Below, in pieces: positions 1 through 6,444 of a DNA stretch of 11,549 bases. The DNA lies in contig JACMKL010000737.1 in the NCBI GenBank assembly GCA_014380105.1, positions 1 to 11,549 of the forward strand, written 5' to 3'. Source of the stretch: Candidatus Melainabacteria bacterium (lineage in GTDB: Bacteria > Cyanobacteriota > Vampirovibrionia > Obscuribacterales > Obscuribacteraceae). The stretch's first letter is position 1, and each line of letters starts with the position of its first letter. Position numbers and translations under genes: made by a program. The notes under the pieces were generated by a model. It was not told where the DNA came from and did not search any database. It was given only the letters and a program-made list of their open reading frames with translations.

Positions 1-1
1 G

Positions 2-1588
2 TTTGCAAGACGCGCATCAGCACTTCCGCTTTCAGACCAGGCTCAGGGCGGCGGCAATTCACTGACGTCACATTTACATGCCAACATTCCTGCTGAAACT
101 TCTGGAAATAACCTTGATGAGGACGGTTCCGTCATCGTTGAAATCGTCTCCCTGCCGCCTGCTCCCGCTGTTTCACCTGAGAGTATTCCTGGTGGCACTG
201 CAGCTGGTGCTGCAGTTTTTGGAGGCAATCTCACTGCGGACGCTAATCTGCAAAGCAATTTAGACCAACCCTCTGCTGAGCTGCCCACTTTCCCGACCGT
301 GAAAAAAGGGAAAGGTCGCAAAGGGAAGACCGCTGAAATTACGTCTTTTGTGCCACCAGAGACCTCGCCTGAGGTCGGCGAAGTCATGGACCCGTCGGTA
401 TCAGCTGCAAATATTCCTGTGCCTTCGATTCAGTCAGTTGACCACGACGTAGCCGCTGCTATACAGCCAATTGAGACGGCGATTCCGCCTGTTGAACCAA
501 TACCAGACGGTGAGGCTATTCCTGAAAAAACCGCAGAGCAAATAGCCGCCGAAACTTCGCACGAATATATTGTCGGAGAGAAGTATCAGACAGGCTCCGG
601 CGACGTGCACAGAACCAGCTGGATGGAGCAAGGTCCGATTGCTTTACCAAATGTCAGTGTTCCTCTTCCACATGGATTTAAGCCGGATAATCGTCCGGAG
701 GTCGGAGCGCCAATCAAAAAAGGTCCACAAAGACCACAAATTTCGCCTCTCTACCAAGAAGCATTTGAAAGTCCGTTGGAAAATCCAGTGCCGACTGTGG
801 TACCGCCTGCGACATCAGACACAGGCGTATATAATGCCCTGGCTGACAATGATAGCCTGCCTGGAATGGGCAAATTACCGCAGTTGCCGGATAATTTAGG
901 AACCTCTGGAAAAAAATCGAAAGATGTTCCTTGGGGAAGTATTAAAGGTGGATTATCTCGCGAGAAGAGTGATGCACCTTATGTTCACACGGCCAAGGCC
1001 GCAGAAAACGTCGATGAAGTCGCTGCTTTCGTCGCTCCAGAGATATCGCCATTGCCAGCTGAAGTCTACCCATCGACACAGGGATATGCATCTGATGATG
1101 CGGACACAGCTCAAAGCAACGTTCCTATATCCGAACCGATTCTGTCTGCGTCGCCAGCTGCTCCTCACATTCCTCCTGCAGCGCCCACTGCGCCTCCACC
1201 TCCTGCATCAAATCCTGATGCGCCACATTGTCCACAGTGCTCGCTACCGCTCGAAGGTGGTTCGAATTTCTGTGGTGAGTGCGGTTATAAGCTAGGAGTG
1301 CGAATTCCTGTTTGCGTGGCATGCCAGGTGCCTCTCGACCCATCTGCGCGGTTCTGCGGAGAGTGTGGTCATCGTGTTGATGAAGAAGCTGCAAATACTG
1401 TTTGGGGTGCCGTCGGTAAGAAGGCGTCCCAAATTGCAGAAGAAGAAGAAAAAAAAAGTCCAATAGCTAAGGGCCCCTTCAACACGCAGGGTGATCCGGA
1501 GAAAGCAATGGAAGATTATCTTTCTGGATTTGGGCCAAATCAGAAAGATAAGCACTGGTCGAATAAATTGAAGAAAATAATGGATTAA
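2..1588 (+). CDS. Proline-rich protein with C-terminal double zinc ribbon (5' end cut by window edge)
   Basis: The frame is open from base 2 to the TAA at 1586-1588, so at least 528 residues are visible and the true start lies left of the window. An internal GTG at 299 would give only 429 residues, but nothing marks it as a start and upstream composition is the same (rich in Pro, Ala, Ser, Glu). Most of the protein looks disordered. From about nt 1229 to 1375 come two zinc ribbons: CPQC paired with FCGECG, then CVAC paired with FCGECG. This is the double-zinc-ribbon arrangement, giving two four-cysteine sites. A charged tail (run of Glu then Lys) follows. No membrane segment or signal peptide is visible, though the N-terminus is missing. 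Such ribbons often act as protein or nucleic-acid docking modules; the function here is unknown. The gene converges on coaE with a 2-nt gap and no visible terminator. Confidence 0.8.
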   Translation, partial: FARRASALPLSDQAQGGGNSLTSHLHANIPAETSGNNLDEDGSVIVEIVSLPPAPAVSPESIPGGTAAGAAVFGGNLTADANLQSNLDQPSAELPTFPTVKKGKGRKGKTAEITSFVPPETSPEVGEVMDPSVSAANIPVPSIQSVDHDVAAAIQPIETAIPPVEPIPDGEAIPEKTAEQIAAETSHEYIVGEKYQTGSGDVHRTSWMEQGPIALPNVSVPLPHGFKPDNRPEVGAPIKKGPQRPQISPLYQEAFESPLENPVPTVVPPATSDTGVYNALADNDSLPGMGKLPQLPDNLGTSGKKSKDVPWGSIKGGLSREKSDAPYVHTAKAAENVDEVAAFVAPEISPLPAEVYPSTQGYASDDADTAQSNVPISEPILSASPAAPHIPPAAPTAPPPPASNPDAPHCPQCSLPLEGGSNFCGECGYKLGVRIPVCVACQVPLDPSARFCGECGHRVDEEAANTVWGAVGKKASQIAEEEEKKSPIAKGPFNTQGDPEKAMEDYLSGFGPNQKDKHWSNKLKKIMD

Positions 1589-1590
1589 AG

Positions 1591-2205
1591 CTATCGGATA
1601 ACAGCTCTGAGCTTGTCGAGGTTTACTTCTACCTGGCGTTTAGTTTCTTCTTTCGTACCTGAATTATCGATTGTGACATTCGCAAGACTAGCTTTTTTCT
1701 CCTGGCTAAATTGCGCTCTAAGCCGTTGTGTGATCAATTCGGCGCTAAGATTATCTCGGCGGCTCAATCGTTCTCGAAGAACGGCTTCTGACGCAATAAT
1801 CGCCCAAACCTGATCGTATTCGTCTTGAACATTTGCTTCAAATAATAGCGGTGATAGGACGGCAACGAGTTCTTTATCCGTATTCAATGCGACTCTACGC
1901 CTTGTGTCTAGAATGACAGCCGGATGGACTATCGACTCGAGGTCTTTGCGCCCACCTTCATCTGCAAAAATAATTTCACCAAGTTTTTTGCGATCGATAT
2001 TTTGCCCTGACATATCCAGGATTGTTTTCCCGAAACGCTCTATGACAGCGCGTTTAACAGGTGTTTCGTCTTCAAATAATTCATGGACTACTTTGTCGGT
2101 GTCAATGACAGGTATGCCCATCTCTTCTAATATCGAGCCGACAGCAGATTTCCCGGAACCAATTGTTCCTGTAATCCCTATTACAAATGGTTTTGGAGTA
2201 TTCAC
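1591..2205 (-). CDS. coaE: Dephospho-CoA kinase
   Basis: CoaE phosphorylates the 3'-hydroxyl of dephospho-CoA with ATP, the last step of coenzyme A synthesis in the cytoplasm. The 204-residue product has the usual family length. It shows the P-loop GTIGSGKS at residues 13-20, VIDTDKVVHELF around 33-44 (Asp35 and Asp37 in the substrate/metal region), IVHPAVI around 92-98, PLLFE at 119-123, and the lid-type segment RLSRRD at 146-151. The late TIDNSG motif lies around 178-183. The start is GTG, supported by GGAG seven bases upstream; the P-loop sits at the expected distance from it. The secreted-protein gene lies 30 nt upstream on the same strand, so the two are probably cotranscribed. The identification is firm. 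Confidence 0.96.
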   Translation of the reverse strand: MNTPKPFVIGITGTIGSGKSAVGSILEEMGIPVIDTDKVVHELFEDETPVKRAVIERFGKTILDMSGQNIDRKKLGEIIFADEGGRKDLESIVHPAVILDTRRRVALNTDKELVAVLSPLLFEANVQDEYDQVWAIIASEAVLRERLSRRDNLSAELITQRLRAQFSQEKKASLANVTIDNSGTKEETKRQVEVNLDKLRAVIR

Positions 2206-2235
2206 TCGATTGCTCCGTAGAAGCTGAAAGCTGGT

Positions 2236-3126
2236 TTATAGCATATTAGTGTGTGCTGCAATGTCTTGCGCACGGGTTAAAATAGCCTCTATTTTGCTCT
2301 TATCAAATTGGTGTGAATCAGGGTCTGTGGTTACTCGCACAGCAGTTGCGCCGTTTGAAGTTGGCTTTGTAGCAAAGATCAGTTTGATCTTTGTGCCATC
2401 GGCAGTGTTCGGCGTAGCCAGAATATGACCAGCGGCGACGCTCACCTGAGGCGCATTCCAGCCCGCTTCGCTGAGCGACTTGATAAGCGCGCTAATAGTG
2501 GTGGCGGTAGCAGATGTAAATGACACCTGCGCCTTGACACGTTTTGACGGCAGCGTTTCTGGAGTAGACCACAATTTGAATGCAATTGCTCTCCAAGCCA
2601 GTGGCACAGGCGGATCTCCTGTTGAAACCATAATTGGTGCACGCACTTCTGGTGGTGGCGGAAGAGGTGGACGAGGGGGCAAAATTGGTGGAGAGTGATT
2701 TATATTTGGTGTTTTAGAATCAGGTAAGATAGTCGACGAGGTAGGTGGCGATAAAGTGTCTACCGTGTTTAAGTCAGCGTCCGCAGGAGTCAAGCGTGGA
2801 GTAAATTTAGGACTCGAAGTGCTTGGGCTGTAGGGACGAAAAGTAGGTGCTGCTGTCGGAGAGTAAATGGTCGGATTCGAATTGACATCTTTAATGGGTG
2901 CGTTTGATTGGATGTTTAGCGGAGAAATAGGGGCTTCTGTTGGAAGCGTTTTGTCTTCACTAACCTCCGGGTGTTTTTTTCGGAACGAAAATGGAAATGC
3001 TGCAGCCTCGTTAGCGGTGTGCGCAAACGTTAGCAAAATGAAAGATGTAGCAAGCAAGTTTTTCATCAGCATCAACATACATTCTACTATTCTTAGATTT
3101 GTGGTACGACTTTGATTACCTTCCAT
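2236..3126 (-). CDS. Secreted proline-rich protein of unknown function
   Basis: I do not recognise a family. The 296-residue product has a signal-peptide-like segment: MKNLLATSFILLTFAHTANEAAA covers residues 21-43 and ends in an Ala-rich cleavage region. Next comes a low-complexity Pro/Ser/Thr linker (about 50-175) with a polyproline stretch, PPRPPLPPPP, at 150-159. A compact C-terminal region (about 176-296) has alternating strand- and helix-like patterns. The product is probably exported, with the linker holding the C-terminal domain away from the membrane or wall. Start choice is uncertain. ATG at 3126 has AGGA six bases upstream but gives a 20-residue extension before the signal peptide; ATGs at 3078, 3072 or 3066 would give a more typical signal peptide but lack a good Shine-Dalgarno site. 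It is likely cotranscribed with coaE and diverges from the CorA gene. Confidence 0.8.
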   Translation of the reverse strand: MEGNQSRTTNLRIVECMLMLMKNLLATSFILLTFAHTANEAAAFPFSFRKKHPEVSEDKTLPTEAPISPLNIQSNAPIKDVNSNPTIYSPTAAPTFRPYSPSTSSPKFTPRLTPADADLNTVDTLSPPTSSTILPDSKTPNINHSPPILPPRPPLPPPPEVRAPIMVSTGDPPVPLAWRAIAFKLWSTPETLPSKRVKAQVSFTSATATTISALIKSLSEAGWNAPQVSVAAGHILATPNTADGTKIKLIFATKPTSNGATAVRVTTDPDSHQFDKSKIEAILTRAQDIAAHTNML

Positions 3127-3137
3127 AAGGCATCCTG

Positions 3138-4202
3138 ATGAAAGAATTGTCCTTCACGCATGGACGTATGTCCTTCTGCTCAAAAACTTTCGAGATGTCG
3201 CCATCTTTGCCTGAAAAGGTCGAGTCGCGCATCAAAATGTTTTTTTTAGCACCTCATGGAGTCACCGAAGGTGGTTTTATCGATTTTGAAGATGCTGCCG
3301 AAAAACGTGGCGAGAGCGGGTTTGTCTGGATACATGTTGCCGGTACCCTGAGTGATGAATTTTGGAAGCACTTATCGGATTTTATGGACCTTACCGATGA
3401 GCAAATAAAATTGATTCGAGGAGCGCACAAACGCTCGTTTTTCGATGAATTTCATAATGGAATTTTTTGGAGTTTGCAGCGACCTTCCGTCAGCGAAGTT
3501 GTGGATGCAATTGAGAATGTCAATTTTTTTATGGGCAACAGAGTTCTGGTTACGCGGCAATTTAGCCATGATACTGCTTTTATGATGACGGTTCACAAGC
3601 TGATGGCAGAGGGCGAAGCGCTTGCTGACTTGACGGTAGATCGCCTGGTTGCTGAACTTATTGAAGATGTGATTGCAACGTATGTGGAAGTGCTCAAAAT
3701 TGGCGGAACAAGGCTGGAGGCAATTCAAAGTCGAATTATCAAACATCCTGGCAAGGAAGAATTGCATCTGATCAACGGTGCTCAGCAGATAATTTGGATA
3801 TTCCTAAATACCGTATGGCCTGTCGAGACCGTCTTATTAGCTCTTTCACGCTCACGAAATAAAATGATCACAGAGCAAGGACGTAATGAATTACGTTATC
3901 GCTTTGAAGAAGTATCTTCCGTAGTGAGAATGTTTGAAACGTACAGGTCTATGTCCTACAGTTTGATGGACGTTTATGTTTCGGGCTTGGGCTTACGAAC
4001 CAACGAAACAACGATGATTTTGACAATAATAGCTACTCTCTTTTTGCCACCCACCCTAATTGCGGGCATTTATGGAATGAATTTTCAAATCCCCGAAGTG
4101 CATCTGGAGTGGGGATATTATTTCTGCCTGGTTAGCATGATTGTAGTTAGCGGCGGATTACTCTATTGGCTAAAAACGCGCGGATTTATAGATTTCGACT
4201 AA
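3138..4202 (+). CDS. corA: CorA-family divalent metal ion (Mg2+/Co2+) channel
   Basis: CorA proteins form homopentameric inner-membrane channels for Mg2+ and sometimes Co2+ or Ni2+. The 354-residue product fits: a soluble N-terminal domain (about 1-210), a long helical stalk (about 210-290), then two membrane segments near the C-terminus (about 291-311 and 326-346). The family signature YGMNF is present, with GMNF at 313-316, followed by the short loop QIPEVHLEWGYY. TM1 is preceded by LTIIATLFLPPTLIAGI, typical of the family. The tail is short and ends KTRGFIDFD. The ATG at 3138 has AAGG seven bases upstream; ATGs at 3168 and 3195 are alternatives, and the first 20 residues may not be translated. 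Metal specificity cannot be read from sequence. Family membership is secure; the symbol is given in the broad sense. Confidence 0.93.
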   Translation: MKELSFTHGRMSFCSKTFEMSPSLPEKVESRIKMFFLAPHGVTEGGFIDFEDAAEKRGESGFVWIHVAGTLSDEFWKHLSDFMDLTDEQIKLIRGAHKRSFFDEFHNGIFWSLQRPSVSEVVDAIENVNFFMGNRVLVTRQFSHDTAFMMTVHKLMAEGEALADLTVDRLVAELIEDVIATYVEVLKIGGTRLEAIQSRIIKHPGKEELHLINGAQQIIWIFLNTVWPVETVLLALSRSRNKMITEQGRNELRYRFEEVSSVVRMFETYRSMSYSLMDVYVSGLGLRTNETTMILTIIATLFLPPTLIAGIYGMNFQIPEVHLEWGYYFCLVSMIVVSGGLLYWLKTRGFIDFD

Positions 4203-4260
4203 ATTCTGGGAACAGTTTTCTTTCGTTTTCGTCAGAGGGCTTCTGATCCTCGTGTTTCAA

Positions 4261-4273
4261 TGTCATAATGACA
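4261..4273. promoter_or_regulatory. Palindrome overlapping a possible extended -10 promoter
   Basis: TGTCAT-A-ATGACA is a perfect 6+1+6 inverted repeat about 40 nt upstream of the TPR gene start. Its left half forms an extended -10 hexamer (TG-T-CATAAT, 4261-4269). The candidate -35 at 17 bp spacing (TTCTGA) is poor, as allowed for extended -10 promoters. A dimeric regulator bound here would block such a promoter. Both readings are inference from short motifs. Confidence 0.35.
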
Positions 4274-4313
4274 ACACTAAGCCTCGTTTCGGAAATTAAT
4301 CCTCTAATTACTA

Positions 4314-5447
4314 ATGCCTATTAGTCCCACACTAAAGGTTTCATCAAAAGCGACATTAATCGCGCTGTCAATCGCGCTTGTTCAGCTGAGCGGCAGTGCT
4401 TTTGCTGCGCCGCTTGATGAAGGTGTTAGACAATTTAACGCAAAACGTTATGAAATGGCTTTTGGACACCTCGAGCGTGCCGCGTCCAAAAACCCGAATG
4501 ATGCTTCAATTCGTTATTACATAGCGGGCTGTTATGTGCATTTGAATCGCCATGAAGAGGCTGCGCGAGCCTACCAGACTTGTTATCGGCTAGATCCATT
4601 TGGACCATTATCTGGTTATTGCAGACGTGCGTTGATTGCGTATGGAAGAAATATTCCGGTCGAGTCGGAGCAAGCGGCAATGTCCAAGCCGTTTAAGCAG
4701 CCCGAGAAAATATTATCTAAGCTGCATCATCATAATTCTCCTGAACATCTAGAACAGGCGGTTGATGTCCTGCGCCGGCAGACTACTGCCGAGAAAAACC
4801 GTCAAAAGAGTCAGGGTGAGGCACTTGCATCCAATCTCATTGATACAAGTAAAGGTGCAGCGCGAAAAATTTTGGATGATGCTGAAGCAGAAATTAGAGC
4901 GATTCTTGAGGCGCCATTGCCGGCAATGGCATATAGCTCTAATCCTTATGCGGCTCAGCAATCAAAAGAGATAGAAATGGCGAGGCGGCAGGAATTGGTA
5001 GCTACAATTCGTAGAAAATCCGAAGAGGATGCTGCGCGTGTTGTAGGTGATGCCAGGGACAGATCGCAGAAATATAAGCAGTTTAGTGCCGATCGTCAAA
5101 CTGCTCTTGATGAAGTTGCCGACAGTCTCGAAAGCCAGATGACATCTAGCCGCTTGAAAGATCGAGTCAAAATGCAAGCGGCGGGCAGTGGTCTTTATGT
5201 CAGAAATTTTGATGTGGCGCCGTCCCCGTCACCAGCTGTCAGACCCTCAGTGGCTCGCATTTATCCACATGAAAATCGAACTTTGCCTGATGAGATGAAG
5301 CCGGATAATGTAGGAGAAAATGCTGGAGACAGACGCAAGTTGCCTATTTCCGTTGATGCTGCACCACCAGAAAAATCTGTCAGTGGAAAAGTACTGGGTC
5401 CGGTAGATATCTATGGTGGCAAAACCGTACCGACTGGCAGAAAATAA
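4314..5447 (+). CDS. Secreted TPR-repeat protein of unknown function
   Basis: The 377-residue product begins with a clear Sec signal peptide: Lys8 and Lys12, a hydrophobic core 13-25, and cleavage likely at AFA|AP after residue 31. Two tetratricopeptide repeats follow (about 38-66 and 67-98), with typical helix patterns ending ASKNPND and YRLDP; TPRs bind protein partners. Residues about 130-290 are rich in Ala, Glu, Lys, Arg and Gln and probably form long helices or coiled coil. The last 80 residues are Pro-rich and look disordered. No catalytic motif is visible. The signal peptide fixes the start, yet no Shine-Dalgarno sequence lies at normal distance (GGAA is 19 nt away). The stop overlaps the next start (TAATG), so the two products are probably made together. 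It is likely an exported scaffold or adaptor; the function is unassigned. Confidence 0.88.
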   Translation: MPISPTLKVSSKATLIALSIALVQLSGSAFAAPLDEGVRQFNAKRYEMAFGHLERAASKNPNDASIRYYIAGCYVHLNRHEEAARAYQTCYRLDPFGPLSGYCRRALIAYGRNIPVESEQAAMSKPFKQPEKILSKLHHHNSPEHLEQAVDVLRRQTTAEKNRQKSQGEALASNLIDTSKGAARKILDDAEAEIRAILEAPLPAMAYSSNPYAAQQSKEIEMARRQELVATIRRKSEEDAARVVGDARDRSQKYKQFSADRQTALDEVADSLESQMTSSRLKDRVKMQAAGSGLYVRNFDVAPSPSPAVRPSVARIYPHENRTLPDEMKPDNVGENAGDRRKLPISVDAAPPEKSVSGKVLGPVDIYGGKTVPTGRK

Positions 5448-6016
5448 TGTCACGGGTTGGAAAGGCTCAAGAGAGTACGGAAATCGTGCTGGAAAGCGGC
5501 GATACATTTTGGCGTTTGAGCGAACTCAAGTATGGTGGGCGTCACCCGATTGCGGCAATTTATGAAATCAATAATCTCACCCCAACTGTCCGATATGAGA
5601 ATGGACTGCGCAAATTAATCGACCCTATTTATTTTGCCGGAAAATCTTATATCCTCCCAAGTTGGGCAGAAACAGAGGATTTAGCTCAAAGATTTTATAA
5701 AAGAATAGATGAGCTCTATCCTGAATGTAACGAGGAGACTGGCACCGATTCGTCACCGAAGCAACGCCTGAAAGTAACAGTCGACTGGGACAAAACACTG
5801 TATGCGGTGGCGCAGCACAAACGTGGAAAAGCGATTTGTTCTGAGGCACTTTATGAAGTCAATCAACTGGTGCCGACTGTCGTTAATGGTCCTGAAGGCA
5901 AGACTTTGCGGGCGCCAGTCTACAGTGGAGGCACAACTTTTTTTCTGCCGAATGACGACGAAATCGAGTCTTTAGAAAATACATATCGTAAGCGGTCAGA
6001 GAAATTGTTGAAATAG
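5447..6016 (+). CDS. Protein with two degenerate LysM-like repeats
   Basis: The 189-residue product contains two related segments, about 11-72 and 107-170. Each has an exposed-strand start followed by a helix (SGDTFWRLSELKYGG; WDKTLYAVAQHKRGK), then a matching core: YEINNLTPTV versus YEVNQLVPTV, and FAGKSYILPS versus SGGTTFFLPN. The SGDTxWRLS...N.L...G..Y.LP pattern resembles LysM, a peptidoglycan/chitin-binding fold, but each copy carries an insertion and is diverged. No signal peptide or membrane segment is visible, although its coupled partner is exported. It may therefore act in the cytoplasm, leave by another route, or have lost glycan binding. ATG overlaps the upstream TAA by one base, favouring translational coupling. 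The internal duplication is seen directly; the LysM relation is inferred. Confidence 0.82.
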   Translation: MSRVGKAQESTEIVLESGDTFWRLSELKYGGRHPIAAIYEINNLTPTVRYENGLRKLIDPIYFAGKSYILPSWAETEDLAQRFYKRIDELYPECNEETGTDSSPKQRLKVTVDWDKTLYAVAQHKRGKAICSEALYEVNQLVPTVVNGPEGKTLRAPVYSGGTTFFLPNDDEIESLENTYRKRSEKLLK

Positions 6017-6026
6017 TTTCGGGCAC

Positions 6027-6054
6027 CAAATGTAGTGACAATTTGCAGTTTTTT
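6027..6054 (+). terminator. Weak possible terminator after the LysM-like gene
   Basis: CAAAT (6027-6031) can pair with ATTTG (6041-6045) over a 9-nt loop, followed by CAG and six T residues at 6049-6054. The stem is short and AT-rich, so any termination would be inefficient. It lies 10 nt past the stop codon, where a terminator would be expected. Confidence 0.22.
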
Positions 6055-6110
6055 GAAGCGCCAAAATATTTTTCGCCAGGGCCTTGTCAAATCTTCTGCT
6101 TTACCCTTTG

Positions 6111-6139
6111 TTGACAGCGTTGGCGCAGTTATTTATGAT
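6111..6139 (+). promoter_or_regulatory. Strong sigma-70-type promoter for the 6S-like RNA
   Basis: The -35 box TTGACA (6111-6116) is a perfect consensus. A spacer of exactly 17 bp leads to TATGAT (6134-6139), one mismatch from TATAAT. The predicted start is A6146 or next to it, one base before the 5' strand of the long closing helix of the RNA below. This match between promoter geometry and RNA structure is the strongest regulatory signal in the window. Confidence 0.75.
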
Positions 6140-6145
6140 GCCTTT

Positions 6146-6348
6146 AGTCTCAGTCTTGGGCAGATTTCAAAAGTTTTGTCCTACAAATTGTGAGTATTAG
6201 GGGTTCCCACTCGAGACGGCCACGTATACCTATGAGCCCAGGGCTTCAGTCCGAAGGAAGTAGGAAACGGTAAACTGTTTAGGAGGTACCCCACCTGGAA
6301 CTTTCCGGGTCAAAACTCATTCTTATCCGGGGCTGAGACGCTCCTTTT
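6146..6348 (+). ncRNA. ssrS: Structured ~200-nt RNA, probable 6S RNA
   Basis: 6S RNA binds the housekeeping RNA polymerase holoenzyme as a mimic of an open promoter. The predicted transcript is about 200 nt, the usual 6S size. Its ends pair over 14 bp: 6147-6160 (GTCTCAGTCTTGGG) with 6326-6339 (TCCGGGGCTGAGAC), including several G-U pairs. Inside, 6190-6195 pairs with 6315-6320 and GTTCC 6203-6207 with GGAAC 6297-6301, separated by large unpaired stretches. CCTA (6229-6232) pairs with TAGG (6280-6283), and smaller hairpins lie beyond. A long closed rod with an asymmetric internal bubble is the 6S plan. The closing helix is followed by GCTCCTTTT, a plausible 3' end. No open reading frame of note lies inside. 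I did not match it to a family alignment. It could instead be a structured tsaE leader. Confidence 0.55.
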
Positions 6349-6351
6349 ATT
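6326..6351 (+). terminator. 3' end of the structured RNA (closing helix plus T-rich tract)
   Basis: The 3' strand of the 14-bp closing helix (6326-6339) is followed by GCTCC and then TTTTATT (6345-6351). This could stop transcription or mark a processing site. It is not a classic hairpin, since the pairing partner is about 180 nt upstream, so read-through into tsaE is quite possible. Confidence 0.35.
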
Positions 6352-6369
6352 CAGAAGAAAGAGTTCAAA

Positions 6370-6444
6370 ATAACTTCGTCAGTTGAATATTCATTAGCAA
6401 GCCGAGAGGAAACTCTTCTTCTCGGCTCCGCTTTTGGTAGCGCT
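6370..6444 (+). other. tsaE: Probable N-terminal coding part of tsaE lacking a canonical start codon
   Basis: The tsaE frame is open upstream of its first GTG (6445) back to a TGA at 6334-6336. The translated stretch contains SLASREETLLLGSAFGSA, matching the conserved N-terminus of TsaE proteins (Ser-x-x-Glu-Thr-x-x-Leu-Gly before the first strand and P-loop). No in-frame ATG, GTG or TTG exists in it. Candidate starts are ATA at 6370, which has a purine-rich AGAAGAAAGAG six bases upstream, or ATT at 6349. A base error or a diverged start codon are alternatives. Confidence 0.5.
6400..6435 (+). terminator. Hairpin followed by T-run inside the tsaE 5' region (possible attenuator)
   Basis: AGCCGAGA (6400-6407) pairs perfectly with TCTCGGCT (6420-6427), leaving a 12-nt loop. 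A competing small hairpin, AGAG-GAAA-CTCT, lies within it. The stem is followed by CCGCTTTT (6428-6435). If translation starts upstream, this is coding sequence with incidental structure. If it starts at 6445, it is a leader hairpin that could terminate or attenuate transcription entering from the 6S-like RNA. Confidence 0.3.

Noticed and set aside
43..387. Minus-strand 114-codon frame at the left edge
   Set aside because: It is antisense to the proline-rich zinc-ribbon gene, which is open through the whole region; no ribosome site or recognisable motif.
924..1295. Plus-strand 123-codon frame inside the zinc-ribbon gene
   Set aside because: An off-frame shadow with a repetitive His/Leu/Arg composition created by the Pro/Ala-rich coding strand.
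1603..1613. AGCTC-T-GAGCT inverted repeat between the convergent genes as a bidirectional terminator
   Set aside because: The one-base centre cannot form a hairpin loop with a useful stem, there is no T-run, and it lies inside the coaE coding end.
4233..4247. TCAGA/TCTGA hairpin after corA as a terminator
   Set aside because: Only a 5-bp stem and no T-run follows it.
6235..6275. Resemblance of GTCCGAAGGAAGTAG to the SRP RNA apical motif (GTCCGGAAGGAAGCAG)
   Set aside because: The tetraloop is one base short, and the flanking bases do not form the SRP helix 8 symmetric loop. The outer 14-bp closure and ~200-nt length do not suit a small bacterial SRP RNA.
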